From a bacterium (GTDB taxonomy: Bacteria; Myxococcota_A; Bradymonadia; UBA7976; UBA1532), in contig JAUHYW010000037.1 of NCBI GenBank assembly GCA_030426085.1, forward strand, positions 25,164-89,163: a DNA stretch of 64,000 bases, read 5' to 3'. Position numbers and translations under genes: made by a program. Position 1 is the first letter of the stretch, and each line of letters begins with the position of its first letter. Shown piece by piece: positions 1 to 9,059 of the stretch. The notes under the pieces were generated by a model. It was not told the DNA's origin. It did not search any database and was given only the letters and a program-made list of their open reading frames with translations.

Positions 1-297
1 GATGCCGGCCGCCAGGATCGCGTCGGTGCACGGCGGGGTCCGGCCGAAGTGGGAGCACGGCTCGAGGGTGACGTACATGTCGGCGCCGCGGGCCGCCTCG
101 CCGGCCGCCTCGAGCGCCACCACCTCGGCGTGGGCCTGCCCCGCCGGCCGGGTCACCCCCTCGCCGATCACCGCGCCGTCCTTGACCACGACGCAGCCCA
201 CCGTCGGGTTGGGGCTGGTGCGCCGCGGGGGGTGGGCCGCCAGCGCGATGGCCCGATCCATGTGGGCCGGGTCGGCCTTGGGAGACGCCGCGCTCAC
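1..297 (-). CDS. ribD: RibD N-terminal deaminase domain (partial, runs off the left edge)
   Basis: Riboflavin biosynthesis. This domain deaminates the pyrimidine intermediate made after GTP cyclohydrolase II; the reductase half lies outside the window. The 99 visible residues carry the cytidine-deaminase fold signatures PNPTVGCVV, the zinc/proton-shuttle HAEV and the zinc-binding TLEPCSHFGRTPPC, typical of bifunctional RibD. The GTG start at 297 overlaps the nrdR stop as GTGA, which implies translational coupling. An in-frame ATG at 261 just before the conserved core is the alternative start. Whether the protein has a C-terminal reductase domain cannot be seen here. Confidence 0.9.
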   Translation of the reverse strand, partial: MSAASPKADPAHMDRAIALAAHPPRRTSPNPTVGCVVVKDGAVIGEGVTRPAGQAHAEVVALEAAGEAARGADMYVTLEPCSHFGRTPPCTDAILAAGI

Positions 298-755
298 GAG
301 GCCTCGTCGTCGGCGTCCAGGGTGCGCAGCTCGGTGACGAACTGCCCCACGTCGGAGAAGTCGCGGTAGACCGAAGCGAAGCGCACGTAGGCCACCTGAT
401 CGATGTCCCGCAGGAAGCGCAGCACCTGATCGCCGATGACCTGGGAGTCGACCTCCCGCTCGGAGGCGTCGGCGAAGTGGCGCTCGATCGTGCCCATCAG
501 CCCGTCGAGCACGCCCGAGGGCACCGGCCGCTTGTGGCAGGCGTGCTGCACGCCGACCCGGATCTTGTCGATGTCGAACGGCTCCCGATGCCCGTCGCGC
601 TTCACCACCACCGGCAGCACCCGCTCGACCCGCTCGTAGGTCGTGAAGCGCCGCTGGCAGGCGTTGCAGCACCGCCGACGGCGGATGGTCTGCTGGTCGC
701 GCACGAAGCGGGAGTCGACGACCCGGGTATCCTCCGATTTGCAGAACGGGCACAC
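294..755 (-). CDS. nrdR: Transcriptional repressor NrdR
   Basis: ATP/dATP-sensing repressor of ribonucleotide reductase genes. The 153-residue length matches the family. The N-terminus is a zinc ribbon with Cys2, Cys5, Cys30 and Cys33 (CPFC and CNAC) followed by RRFTTYERVE. Residues from about 47 onward form the ATP-cone domain (VVKRDGHREPFDIDKI). The GTG start at 755 places the first Cys at residue 2, and a GAGG lies about 12 bases upstream. It sits between fabF and ribD, the nrdR-ribD pairing being common in bacteria. Its own target (NrdR boxes and nrd genes) is not in the window. Confidence 0.95.
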   Translation of the reverse strand: MCPFCKSEDTRVVDSRFVRDQQTIRRRRCCNACQRRFTTYERVERVLPVVVKRDGHREPFDIDKIRVGVQHACHKRPVPSGVLDGLMGTIERHFADASEREVDSQVIGDQVLRFLRDIDQVAYVRFASVYRDFSDVGQFVTELRTLDADDEAS

Positions 756-787
756 GGTGGGGGTAATCCTCGCGGTTCTCGACGGCC

Positions 788-2041
788 TCAGCCGGGGTAG
801 CGGCGCAGCACGAGGCTGACGTTGGTGCCGCCGAAGCCGAAGCTGTTGGACAGCGCCACGTCGACCCGCCCCTCGCGGGCCGTGTTGGGCACGTAGTCCA
901 ACCGGCAGTCGGGGTCGGGGGTGGTCTGGTTGATCGTCGGCGGCACCGCGCCCCGGCTGATCGCCAGGGCGCAGATGCCGGCCTCGACCGCGCCGGCCGC
1001 GCCGAGCATGTGCCCGGTCATCGACTTGGTCGAGCTGATCCACAGCTCGCGGGCGTGGTCGCCGAAGAGGGTCTCGATGGCCAGCGACTCGGTCTTGTCG
1101 TTGATCGGGGTCGAGGTGCCGTGGGCGTTGACGTAGTCCACGTCCGCCGGATCGAGCCCGGCGTTCTTCAGAGCCCGGCGCATCGCGCTCTGGGCCCCCT
1201 GCCCCTCGGGGTCGGGCTGGGTGATGTGGTAGGCGTCCGCCGACTGCCCGTAGCCCACGATCTCGGCCAGGATACGGGCCCCCCGCGCGCGGGCGTGGGA
1301 CTCGCTCTCGAGGATGAGCACCCCCGACCCCTCGGCGGCGACGAAGCCGTCCCGCTCGCGGTCGAACGGCCGGCTGGCGCCCTGGGGATCGTCATTGCGG
1401 GTCGACAGGGCCTTCATCGCCGCGAAGCCGCCCACCCCCAGCGGGGTGATCGTCGCCTCGGACCCGCCGGCCACCGCCACGTCGAGGTCGCCGTGGGAGA
1501 TGAGCCGGGCCGCCTCGCCGACGCCGTGGGCCCCGGTGGCGCAGGCGCTGACCGGGCACCAGTTGGGGCCGTGGGAGCCGATCATGATCGAGACCTGCCC
1601 AGGGGCGAGGTTGGCCAGCAGCCGGGGCAGCATGAACGGGCTCAGCCGCTTGGGGCCCTTGGTGCGCAGCACCTCGGCCGCCTCTTCGATGGTGCCGAGG
1701 CCGCCCATGCCCACGCCGATGATCACCCCGGTGCGCTCGGGATCGGCCACCGGGTACTCGAGCCCCGCGTCGCGGAAGGCGAGCCGGGTGGCGGCCATGG
1801 CGAAGTGGATGAAGCGGTCCATCTTGCGGGCGTTCTTGCGCCCGCCGACCCACTCGACCGGGTCGAAGCCGGTCACCTCACCGGCGATCTGCACGACGTG
1901 TTCGGTGGGGTCGAAGTGCGTGATCCGGCCGAGGCCGCTGCGGCCGTCGAGCAGGCCGCTCCAGTTCTCTTCGGTGCCCACCGCCACCGGCGTGATCAGG
2001 CCGATGCCGGTGACCACCACCCGGTGGGCTCCGCTGCGCAT
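788..2041 (-). CDS. fabF: 3-oxoacyl-ACP synthase II
   Basis: Elongating condensing enzyme of type II fatty acid synthesis; it condenses acyl groups with malonyl-ACP. The 417 residues cover the full thiolase fold. The nucleophile Cys lies in SACATGAHG, and the two histidines lie in [11 protein letters not shown] and [12 protein letters not shown], giving the Cys-His-His triad of KAS I/II rather than the Cys-His-Asn of FabH. The C-terminal [10 protein letters not shown] loop is intact. The ATG start at 2041 is followed closely by the [13 protein letters not shown] strand, so little N-terminal ambiguity exists. It lies 53 bases downstream of acpP, its substrate carrier, in the same operon. Confidence 0.96.
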   Translation of the reverse strand: MRSGAHRVVVTGIGLITPVAVGTEENWSGLLDGRSGLGRITHFDPTEHVVQIAGEVTGFDPVEWVGGRKNARKMDRFIHFAMAATRLAFRDAGLEYPVADPERTGVIIGVGMGGLGTIEEAAEVLRTKGPKRLSPFMLPRLLANLAPGQVSIMIGSHGPNWCPVSACATGAHGVGEAARLISHGDLDVAVAGGSEATITPLGVGGFAAMKALSTRNDDPQGASRPFDRERDGFVAAEGSGVLILESESHARARGARILAEIVGYGQSADAYHITQPDPEGQGAQSAMRRALKNAGLDPADVDYVNAHGTSTPINDKTESLAIETLFGDHARELWISSTKSMTGHMLGAAGAVEAGICALAISRGAVPPTINQTTPDPDCRLDYVPNTAREGRVDVALSNSFGFGGTNVSLVLRRYPG

Positions 2042-2094
2042 GCCGTGCCGCTCCGATTCGGGCGGGCTACCGGACCGTGACCGCGAGGTCCGAC

Positions 2095-2358
2095 TCAGTC
2101 GCCCTTACCCTGATCGATGTGGTTGTCGATGTAGTTGATGGCGTCCTGCACGGTGGTGATGCTCTCGGCGTCGTCGTCGGGGATCTCGACGTCGAAGACC
2201 TCTTCCATGTGCATCACCAGCTCGACGAGATCGAGCGAGTCCGCGCCCAGGTCGTCGATGAAGGCCGACTCGGGCGTCACTTCTTCTTCGTCGATGTCGA
2301 GCTGATCGACGATGATCTTGATGATGGCCTGCTCGATATCGCTCTTGGCCTTAGCCAT
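2095..2358 (-). CDS. acpP: Acyl carrier protein
   Basis: Small acidic carrier that holds growing acyl chains on a phosphopantetheine arm. The 87-residue protein has the attachment Ser41 in [12 protein letters not shown] and the usual four-helix pattern ([25 protein letters not shown]). The ATG at 2358 is chosen because AGAGG lies just upstream and the length then fits the family; longer in-frame starts would add an atypical extension. It lies between plsX (105 bases upstream) and fabF. The fabH, fabD and fabG genes often found between plsX and acpP are absent here. Confidence 0.96.
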   Translation of the reverse strand: MAKAKSDIEQAIIKIIVDQLDIDEEEVTPESAFIDDLGADSLDLVELVMHMEEVFDVEIPDDDAESITTVQDAINYIDNHIDQGKGD

Positions 2359-2463
2359 GGATCGCCTCTCGGATCGGGTGAGTTCGCCGTCGGGCTCGGC
2401 GAGTCCGAACGGCGTTAGGTATCCTCTAATGGGCCGGGAAGTCAACCGGGCCGCGGCGGGCCG

Positions 2464-3567
2464 TCACGATCCGCCCTCCGGCGTGTGCGATCCGCTCTGC
2501 CGGGTCAGCGGCAGCTCGGCGGTGCTCGTCATCTCGTCGAAGCCGCTGTCTTCGAGGGCGCCGCGCAGCGCGCCGACGAGGCCCACCCGGTGGTAACCCC
2601 GGGCCCGGCGCACGGCGTTGGCCACCGCCCGGGGGGAGGAGCCGCCGTGGGCCACCAGCCCGATGCCGTCCAGCCCGAGCAGCGGCGCCCCGCCCACGCT
2701 CTCCCAGTCCAGCTCGTCCCGCAGGCGGCGCATGGCCCGCTTGAACAGCGGCGCGCCCAGGGTGCCGAGCCAGTCCCCCTCGAGCTGCCGCCGCACCCGC
2801 TCGACGAGCGCGAGCGCGATGCCCTCGGACAGCTTGAGCACCACGTTGCCCACGAAGCCGTCGGTCACCACCACGTCGGCCTCGCCGAGCGGCAGGCTGC
2901 GGCCCTCGACGTAGCCCAGGTACTTGAGGTCGGTCATGTTGAGCAGCCGGTGGGCCTCGCGCAGGGTCTCGGTGCCTTTGCTCGGCTCGCTGCCGTTCGA
3001 CAGCAGGCCCACCGTCGGGCGGGGGTTCTTCAGCTCGATGGCGGCGTAGGCCGCGCCCATCATCGCGAACTGCACCAGGTGGCTCGCCCGGCACTCGACG
3101 TTGGCCCCGAGGTCGAGCAGCACCGTGTGGCCGTCGCGGGTGGGCAGGCTGGTGGCGATCGCCGGGCGGTCGCAGCGGGGCACCCGCCGCAGCACGAGCA
3201 GGCCCACGGCCATCATCGCGCCGCTGTTGCCGGCCGAGACGAAGGCGCACGCCTCGCCCGACTTCACGAGGCCGAAGCCGACGTGCATCGAGCTGTCGCG
3301 CTTGGTGCGGGCCGCCCGGCCGGGGTTCTCGGCCATGCCGATCACCTCGCCCGCGTGGCGGACCTCGATGGGCAGGTCGTCCGCCTTGTGGCGGCCGAGC
3401 TCGGCCTCGACGCGCTCCCGGTCGCCGACGAGCAAGATGGGGCCGTCGCCCCGACGGCACGCCTCGACGGCGCCGTCGACGACCACCCCCGGCGCCCGAT
3501 CACCCCCCATGGCGTCGAGCGCGACCGGCGCGTGGGCTGCGTCCTCGGGCGGGGCCGAGTCAGTCAC
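2464..3567 (-). CDS. plsX: Phosphate acyltransferase PlsX
   Basis: Converts acyl-ACP and phosphate to acyl-phosphate, the acyl donor for glycerol-3-phosphate acylation, so it links fatty acid and phospholipid synthesis. The 367 residues contain the family hallmarks ALDAMGGDRAPG near the N-terminus, SAGNSGAMMA in the middle and VTDGFVGNVVLK in the C-terminal half. The start is GTG at 3567; upstream sequence shows no strong Shine-Dalgarno, and coupling to rpmF (36 bases upstream) may help initiation. The N-terminus carries about 15 extra residues before the conserved core. Probably peripheral at the membrane, as in other bacteria. Confidence 0.95.
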   Translation of the reverse strand: MTDSAPPEDAAHAPVALDAMGGDRAPGVVVDGAVEACRRGDGPILLVGDRERVEAELGRHKADDLPIEVRHAGEVIGMAENPGRAARTKRDSSMHVGFGLVKSGEACAFVSAGNSGAMMAVGLLVLRRVPRCDRPAIATSLPTRDGHTVLLDLGANVECRASHLVQFAMMGAAYAAIELKNPRPTVGLLSNGSEPSKGTETLREAHRLLNMTDLKYLGYVEGRSLPLGEADVVVTDGFVGNVVLKLSEGIALALVERVRRQLEGDWLGTLGAPLFKRAMRRLRDELDWESVGGAPLLGLDGIGLVAHGGSSPRAVANAVRRARGYHRVGLVGALRGALEDSGFDEMTSTAELPLTRQSGSHTPEGGS

Positions 3568-3603
3568 GGCCCGCGCGCCCGCGCTGGTGCCGCGAGGTCA
3601 CCT

Positions 3604-3792
3604 TCAGACCTCGACCTCGACCACCTCGAGCACGTAGCGGTCCTTGTACCACCCGCACTCGCCGCAGATGCGGTGGGGCAGCTTGGGGGCCCCGCAGTTC
3701 GAGCAATCGTTGTAGGCCGGCGCGCTGATCTTGTGGTTGGCGCGCCGGGAGTCACGCTTGGAGCGGGACTTCCTCCGCTTCGGAACGGCCAT
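3604..3792 (-). CDS. rpmF: Large-subunit ribosomal protein bL32
   Basis: A 62-residue basic protein starting MAVPKRRKSRSKRDSRR, the universal bL32 N-terminus. A zinc-finger-like C-terminal half contains CSNCG and CGECG, so this is the four-Cys zinc-binding form. A GAGAGAGAGGT purine tract precedes the ATG. It lies between the DUF177 gene and plsX, the arrangement widely conserved in bacteria that co-expresses ribosome and phospholipid genes. Confidence 0.96.
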   Translation of the reverse strand: MAVPKRRKSRSKRDSRRANHKISAPAYNDCSNCGAPKLPHRICGECGWYKDRYVLEVVEVEV

Positions 3793-3823
3793 GGCGACCT
3801 CTCTCTCTGGGCTGGGGGGCGGC

Positions 3824-4414
3824 TCAGCCCCCGTCAGTCATCTTCTTCTTCATCTCGAGCAGCGGCGCCCACCGGGGGTCGATCTGCGGCTCGTCGGGGG
3901 TGGCCTCGGCCACCAGCTCACGACAGTCTTCGGCCCCGACGGCGGCGCAGCTCGGGTTCATCGGCAGGGCGAGCAGCAGATCCTGGCGGAAGAGATCCGT
4001 CAGGTCGACCGACTCGCCGGAGAACTGCTCGACGTCGGGCTCTTCGGGGTCGACGTCCTCGACGGTCTCTTCGCCGTCCTCGCCCTCGGGGGCCGCCTCG
4101 CGGCGCACGAGTACGTGGTCTTCGCGGATGTCGAGGTCGAGGGTGCGGGCGGCGAGGCAGCGCACGCAGTCGTAGCCGACCGCGGCGCTGATGCGCCCGT
4201 CGACGACCAACTCGGTCTTCGCCGAGCGATAGACGGTGCCCTCGATGCGAGCGTCGCCCTGCGGGCGGTAGCCCAGCTCGCCGACCATACCCGTCAGATC
4301 GGTCCGCAGATCGGCCTCGCTCAGCGCGCCGGCGAGGCGCCGCCCCTCGGCGGGCACCTCGTCGAGCCGGAACTTCAGCTCCAGCGGCTTTGCGGAGACG
4401 TTCTCGCTGCGCAT
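3824..4414 (-). CDS. DUF177 (YceD-like) protein
   Basis: Conserved protein encoded just upstream of rpmF in most bacteria and implicated in 23S rRNA accumulation in some. The 196 residues contain the characteristic ISAAVGYDCVRCLA motif with a Cys-x-x-Cys pair, followed by an acidic Asp/Glu-rich stretch and the LTDLFRQDLLLALPMNPSC motif near the C-terminus. It ends with a basic MKKKMTDGG tail. It is the first gene of the seven-gene operon reading leftward. The ATG at 4414 lies about 48 bases downstream of the predicted transcription start from the promoter at 4469-4497. Confidence 0.88.
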   Translation of the reverse strand: MRSENVSAKPLELKFRLDEVPAEGRRLAGALSEADLRTDLTGMVGELGYRPQGDARIEGTVYRSAKTELVVDGRISAAVGYDCVRCLAARTLDLDIREDHVLVRREAAPEGEDGEETVEDVDPEEPDVEQFSGESVDLTDLFRQDLLLALPMNPSCAAVGAEDCRELVAEATPDEPQIDPRWAPLLEMKKKMTDGG

Positions 4415-4468
4415 CGTGGGACAGACCTCGTGGGGGGCCGATCGGGCCCTCGGGCATCGGGACGCGGG

Positions 4469-4497
4469 ACCTTAGCGGCGCGCCGGGGTCATGTCAA
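4469..4497 (-). promoter_or_regulatory. Near-consensus sigma70-type promoter for the DUF177-rpmF-plsX-acpP-fabF-nrdR-ribD operon
   Basis: On the minus strand TTGACA (4492-4497) is followed by exactly 17 bases and TAAGGT (4469-4474). Expected transcription start is near 4462. This is the clearest -35/-10 pair in the window and fits a highly expressed ribosomal/lipid operon. Confidence 0.7.
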
Positions 4498-4506
4498 TCT
4501 GTGTGT

Positions 4507-4522
4507 GGCGCGGAGCCGCGCC
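4507..4522 (-). terminator. GC-rich hairpin after the HEAT lipoprotein gene
   Basis: GGCGCGG and CCGCGCC form a perfect 7-bp stem with a 2-base loop, 9 bases beyond the stop at 4532 and just upstream of the next promoter. No T-run follows, so termination is only suggested by the position between two transcription units. Confidence 0.4.
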
Positions 4523-4531
4523 CCCTGGGGA

Positions 4532-5611
4532 TCACTGGCAGAGGTCGGGGAAGTTGTTGCGCCACATCCGATAGTAGAGCACCGCCGAGTTGCGCTTCTC
4601 GCCCTCGCTGCCGTGGGCGACGCGGCGCAGGATGTTGCCCGCGTCGCTGTAGGGCATGCGGGCGAGCACGTTGAGCCCCTCCTGCCACAGGAGCTGCTCG
4701 TCGGACTTCGCCGCCGCCTCGAGGATGGGCAGCGCGGTGCCCGGCCGATCCTTGATGGCCCACACCGCGAGGATGGCCATGCCCTGCACCGAGAAGGTGG
4801 GGTCTTCGAGGCCGGCGGTGATCGCCCGGGTCGCCTCGTCGGCCCCGTAGAGCGCGACCGCCCAGATGGCCATGCCCCGGAGCTGGGCCGAGGCGTCGCC
4901 GGTCAGCGTCTTCCACATCAGCCGCAGCGCGCCGGGGCCGCCGTGCTCCATGAGCCCCGACAGCGCCATCTCGCGGGCGCCGTGGGGCTGGGAGGGCTCG
5001 AGGCTGTCCCGGAAGACCTCGATCGCCCCGGGCACCTGCCGCCGGCCGATGCTCACCAGGGCGTGCTCCCGGTCGGCGGAGTCCTGGCCCAGATCGCCGG
5101 CGAGGGCGAGCATGTCGTCGTCGGAGATGCCCTTCAGCGGCTCGGGGTCGGGGTGCCCGGTGCCGTTCCAGGCGCCGCCCTTCGCGCCGCCCCAGGGGAA
5201 CTCGGTCGACAGGCCGCGCAGCCCGCCCTCGCACCCGGCGCTGGCCGGGACGGGGGCCTTGGCGTCCATGGTCGGCTCGCTGCTGCCGAGGCTGCTCGTC
5301 CGGGCGGTCCGGCCGAAGTCGACCCGCAGCGGGGGGGCCACGGCCGGGGGTTCGGGCACCGGCTCGATGCCCAGCGCGCGCTCGGCGCGGTTGGGGGTGG
5401 CGGTGCCGGCGGCGGCGTAGGCCGGGTGGTCGGCCGCCGGCTGGCCGATCGCGACGGCGGGGGCCGGATCGGCGGCGGGCTCGCGCTCGGGGCTCGCGGC
5501 CGGCGGCGTCACCGCCATCAACGGGCCGGGGGCCGGTGAGGGCGGATCGGCGCAACCGAAGACGGCGAGGCCCGAGGCGAGGAGCGCGAGGGTGCGGGTG
5601 CGGTGGTTCAT
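4532..5611 (-). CDS. HEAT-repeat-like lipoprotein
   Basis: Predicted outer-membrane or periplasmic lipoprotein of 359 residues. The N-terminus MNHRTRTLALLASGLAVFGC is a lipoprotein signal peptide with the lipobox Cys at residue 20. A Pro/Ala-rich linker extends to about residue 130. The C-terminal half is a series of helical pairs with HEAT/PBS-lyase character, for example REMALSGLMEHGGPGALRLM and AIWAVALYGADEATRAI, ending in YYRMWRNNFPDLCQ. The start at 5611 is chosen because TGAGGAGGG, which includes the stop of the upstream gene, provides a strong Shine-Dalgarno. Only 11 bases separate it from the collagen-like gene, so the two are probably co-transcribed. Partner and function unknown. Confidence 0.75.
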   Translation of the reverse strand: MNHRTRTLALLASGLAVFGCADPPSPAPGPLMAVTPPAASPEREPAADPAPAVAIGQPAADHPAYAAAGTATPNRAERALGIEPVPEPPAVAPPLRVDFGRTARTSSLGSSEPTMDAKAPVPASAGCEGGLRGLSTEFPWGGAKGGAWNGTGHPDPEPLKGISDDDMLALAGDLGQDSADREHALVSIGRRQVPGAIEVFRDSLEPSQPHGAREMALSGLMEHGGPGALRLMWKTLTGDASAQLRGMAIWAVALYGADEATRAITAGLEDPTFSVQGMAILAVWAIKDRPGTALPILEAAAKSDEQLLWQEGLNVLARMPYSDAGNILRRVAHGSEGEKRNSAVLYYRMWRNNFPDLCQ

Positions 5612-5622
5612 CGGAGCCCTCC

Positions 5623-8600
5623 TCAGCGGCTGCGGCAGCAGTAGGCGTGCCGGTGCCCGCCCTTGCCGGCGTCGCCGTCGTGGTTGTACCAGTAATCGCC
5701 GCAGTTGCAGTTGTGGTAGAGCGCGACATCGTCGCCGACGGCGTCGGCGTACCAGAAGTTGCCCCCGAACCAGCCCCGCCAGCCGCGGATGCCCGAGACC
5801 TCGGCGTCGGTGCACATGTGCGCCCCCTGCTGGGTGCGGCACCAGTGGTCGCCGACGCCCCAGTCATTGGCGTTGCGCCGGCTGTTGAGGAAGCAGAGGT
5901 CGCCGTAGGCGGTCCAGCCGCCGGGGCACGGGGCGTCGCCCGCCGAGGGGTGGGTGACGCTCAGGCCGTTGTTGCCGGCGGTCAGCCGCCCGGTGACGTT
6001 GACGTTGCCCTGGAGCGTGATGCCGCCCGACGCGCTGAGCAGCATGTTGTCGTCGGCGTCGTTGCCCACCACGATCTCGAAGCGGGTGTTCTCCCCGCCC
6101 TCGGAGCGATAGCGGATGTAGGCGGTGTCACCGCCGCCGCCCCAGCGGTTGCCCTGGAACTGGAAGCCGATCGGGTTGCTGCCGTTGCCCTGAATCAGCG
6201 TCATGGCGTTGCTGTACAGCTCGATCTCGTCGTTGCTGTCGTTGGTGTTGACGATCTGGAGCCGGGTGTCGCTGCCGTTCTGCCGCAGGTAGCGGATGAA
6301 GGCGTGGTCGCTGCCGCCCCAGATGTTGGCCGGGAACTCGATGCCCAGCTCGTTCCCATAGCCGTGCAGCATCACCATGTTGCCCGAGTAGAGCTGGATG
6401 TTGTCGTTGGTGTCGTTGTTGACGCCGATCTGGAGCACGGTGTTGGAGCCGCCCTCCGACAGATACCGGATCCAGGCGTCGTCGCCCCCGCCGTGGGCGT
6501 TGGTGGGCCAGACGATGCCGTTGTCCCCCCCGCCGGCCGAGGCGTAGACCGGCCGATAGCCGCCGATGGGCAGGTTGCCCCCGGTCAGGTTGCCGGTGAC
6601 GTGCACGTTGCCCTCGAGGGTGATGCCGCCCGACGCCCGCAGCACCATGTTGTCGTCGCCGTTGTTGGCCACCCCGAGCTCGAGCACGGTGTTCTCGCCG
6701 CCCTCCGAGCGATAGCGCAGGTAGGCCTCGTCGCCGCCGCCGCCCCAGCGGTTGCTCTGGAACTGGAAGCCGATGGGGTTGCTGCCGTTGCCCGAGATCC
6801 GGGTCATCGCGTTGCTGTACAGCTCGATCTCGTCGTCGCTGTCGTTGGTGTTGACGATCTGCAAGCGGGTGTTGCTGCCGCCCTCCCGCAGATAGCGGAT
6901 GTAGGCGTGATCGCCGCCGCCCCAGATGTTGGCCGGGAACTCGATGCCCAGCTCGTTCCCGTAGCCGTTGAGCATCACCATGTTGCCCGAGTAGAGCTGG
7001 ATCTCGTCGTTGGTGTCGTTGTTGATCCCGATCTGGAGCACGGTGTTGGTGCCCCCCTGGGACATGTAGCGGATCCAGGCGTCGTCCCCCCCGCCGAAGG
7101 CGGCGGTGGGGAAGACGATGCCGTTGTCGCCCCCGCCGGCGCTGGCGAGCAGCGGGCGGTAGCCGCCGTTGCTCTCGCAGCCCTGGCACTCGCCGCGCAC
7201 GATGAGGTTGCGGTTGACGACCAGATCGCCCGATCCGGCGACGGTCACCCCGCCGCTGGCGTTGAGCACGATGTCGTCGTTGCCCTCGTTGCCGATGCCC
7301 AGCTCGAGGCGGGTGTCCTCCCCGTTCTGCGAGTAGTAGCGCAGCCAGGCGTCGTCTCCCGCCCCGCCCCAGCGGTTGTTGGGGAACTCCAGCCCCAGCC
7401 GCCCGGTGCCGTTGCCGTCGAGGTAGACCCCGCCCGGCGCGTGCAGCGTGATCTCCTCGTTGCTGTCGTTGCCGGCGTAGAGCTGCAAGCGGTGGTTGCC
7501 GTTGCCCTCGCGCACGAACGAGACCGAGGCGGTGTCGTCGCCTTCGCCGAGGAAGAGGATGGCCCGGTTGTCGCGCCCCATCAGGAGCTGCCCGTCGATG
7601 TGGGCGTTGCCCAGCATGCGGGCGGTGCCGCTGACGAAGACGTGGCGCGCGACCCGCAGGTCGCCGCTGCCGATGACGTCGACCCCGCCGCTGGCGTTGA
7701 GCCGGATGTTGTCGTCGCCGTTGTTGGCGATGCCGATGTCGAGCGCGGTGTTCTCGCCGCCGCCGTCCCGGATGTAGCGCATCCAGGCGACGTCGCCCCC
7801 GCCGCCCCACGGGTCGCCGGGCCAGACGATGCCCCGGGCCCCGCCGCCGATCGACGGCTGGAGGGTGGCCCCCACCTCGAGCCCGCCGCTGACGTAGCCG
7901 CTGCCGCTGACCTGGAGGTTGCCGTTGCGGATGTTCAGGTCGGTGCGCCCCCCGCCGTACCAGTCGTCGGGGTCGTGGCTCGACGAGGCGTCCTCGATGA
8001 TCACCGACCGCTGGCCGTCGTAGCGCAGGCCGGCGTGCTTGGTGCCGAAGTTGAGGAACTGGATGCCGGTCTGGAAGCCGCGATCACCCACCTCGAGGTG
8101 GTCCCCCCGCACCCGCAGCCGGCTGGTGACGTTGGGGGTCTGGTTGGCGGCCAGATCGCGCCGCAGGAACTGGTTGCTGGTCAGGCCGTCGAGGCGATCC
8201 GAGTCGAGCCCCGACCCCTGCCCGTCGACCCCGACGAGCTTGGCGAGCACCTGCCCCGGCGTATCGGGGCTGCCGTCGTTGCCGTCGTTGCCGTCCTGCC
8301 CGTCCTGACCGTCGGCCCCCGACGCGCCCGCCGGCCCCCGCGGACCGCGGGGCCCCTCCGGCCCCTGCTCGCCCTGGGGACCGGGCGGCCCCTGGGCCCC
8401 CGCCGGCCCCACCGGCCCCCGCGGCCCCCGCAGGCCGGTCGGATCACCCACCCACTGGCCGTCGGCGTCGATGACCAGCCGCCCGCCGACCCGCAGCGAG
8501 TCGGGGTTGATCTCGCCGACCACCGACAGCGCCACGTCGGAGACCATCGCCGCCGGCACCTTGCGCAGCGGCGTGCGAGGGGCCAGCTCGTCGCCCCCGT

Positions 8601-8913
8601 CGATGGTGACCCCGAGGTAGACCCGCGACTCGAGGAAGACCGTCGGGTCGAGCGCCTCGATGCTGCCGATGGCCACCGCGTAGTAGCCCTGGAAGAACTC
8701 CACCCCCCGATGGACCTCCTCGAAGATCGGCCCCCCGCCGTTCTCCACCGTGTAGAGGCGCACGATGAGGGTGTGCTCGCCCTCCACGGGGAAGCCGTCG
8801 CCGTCGAGCACGAGGCCTTCCTGGAGGATCTGGTCGGGCAGGGCCCGGGCGGTGCCCGCGATGCCGAGGAGCATCAGGGCCAGCCACAGGCGGGGCGCGA
8901 CAGGGCGTCTCAT
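5623..8913 (-). CDS. Secreted collagen-like protein with repeated WGGGD modules
   Basis: A 1096-residue exported protein. The start at 8913 is fixed by AAGGAGAG upstream and a clean signal peptide ([20 protein letters not shown] then ARA). Residues about 25-150 form an N-terminal domain often seen before bacterial collagen stretches ([14 protein letters not shown]). Residues 160-214 are about 18 uninterrupted Gly-X-Y triplets. The rest is about nine modules of 55-60 residues, most carrying [15 protein letters not shown] and NTxLxIGxxNDxxDxI motifs. The last 100 residues are Cys- and Trp-rich ([31 protein letters not shown]) and may be a disulphide-bonded binding tip. Overall shape suggests a trimeric fibre or adhesin; function is inferred only from architecture. 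Confidence 0.78.
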   Translation of the reverse strand: MRRPVAPRLWLALMLLGIAGTARALPDQILQEGLVLDGDGFPVEGEHTLIVRLYTVENGGGPIFEEVHRGVEFFQGYYAVAIGSIEALDPTVFLESRVYLGVTIDGGDELAPRTPLRKVPAAMVSDVALSVVGEINPDSLRVGGRLVIDADGQWVGDPTGLRGPRGPVGPAGAQGPPGPQGEQGPEGPRGPRGPAGASGADGQDGQDGNDGNDGSPDTPGQVLAKLVGVDGQGSGLDSDRLDGLTSNQFLRRDLAANQTPNVTSRLRVRGDHLEVGDRGFQTGIQFLNFGTKHAGLRYDGQRSVIIEDASSSHDPDDWYGGGRTDLNIRNGNLQVSGSGYVSGGLEVGATLQPSIGGGARGIVWPGDPWGGGGDVAWMRYIRDGGGENTALDIGIANNGDDNIRLNASGGVDVIGSGDLRVARHVFVSGTARMLGNAHIDGQLLMGRDNRAILFLGEGDDTASVSFVREGNGNHRLQLYAGNDSNEEITLHAPGGVYLDGNGTGRLGLEFPNNRWGGAGDDAWLRYYSQNGEDTRLELGIGNEGNDDIVLNASGGVTVAGSGDLVVNRNLIVRGECQGCESNGGYRPLLASAGGGDNGIVFPTAAFGGGDDAWIRYMSQGGTNTVLQIGINNDTNDEIQLYSGNMVMLNGYGNELGIEFPANIWGGGDHAYIRYLREGGSNTRLQIVNTNDSDDEIELYSNAMTRISGNGSNPIGFQFQSNRWGGGGDEAYLRYRSEGGENTVLELGVANNGDDNMVLRASGGITLEGNVHVTGNLTGGNLPIGGYRPVYASAGGGDNGIVWPTNAHGGGDDAWIRYLSEGGSNTVLQIGVNNDTNDNIQLYSGNMVMLHGYGNELGIEFPANIWGGSDHAFIRYLRQNGSDTRLQIVNTNDSNDEIELYSNAMTLIQGNGSNPIGFQFQGNRWGGGGDTAYIRYRSEGGENTRFEIVVGNDADDNMLLSASGGITLQGNVNVTGRLTAGNNGLSVTHPSAGDAPCPGGWTAYGDLCFLNSRRNANDWGVGDHWCRTQQGAHMCTDAEVSGIRGWRGWFGGNFWYADAVGDDVALYHNCNCGDYWYNHDGDAGKGGHRHAYCCRSR
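5962..7167 (-). repeat. Tandem 603-bp intragenic duplication (201 residues per copy)
   Basis: Two adjacent copies, 7167-6565 and 6564-5962, each begin with GGYRP and contain three modules in the same order ([22 protein letters not shown], then [10 protein letters not shown], then [13 protein letters not shown]). The period is exactly 201 codons. The copies differ at scattered residues, so the duplication is not brand new. Confidence 0.85.
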
Positions 8914-9059
8914 GCCGCTCTCCTTGGGTCGGATCCGGGGTGCGGGCTGCTCTCGATCCATGTGACGAGCGCGGAGCGCGTCCGTTTCAAGAGTCCGTTG
9001 ATCGCATTCAACCATATTGAGAAGATCCGATCATGCTGGATTTTTCCACGAGGGGCACA

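Noticed and set aside
9033..9059. Upstream ATG as start of the Cys-rich lipoprotein
   Set aside because: It would put nine extra residues before a perfect lipoprotein signal and has no Shine-Dalgarno.
8914..9059. Promoters in the divergent region between the collagen-like and Cys-rich genes
   Set aside because: TTGATC (8998-9003) and several AT-rich hexamers exist, but none pair at 16-18 bases with a good -10 on either strand.
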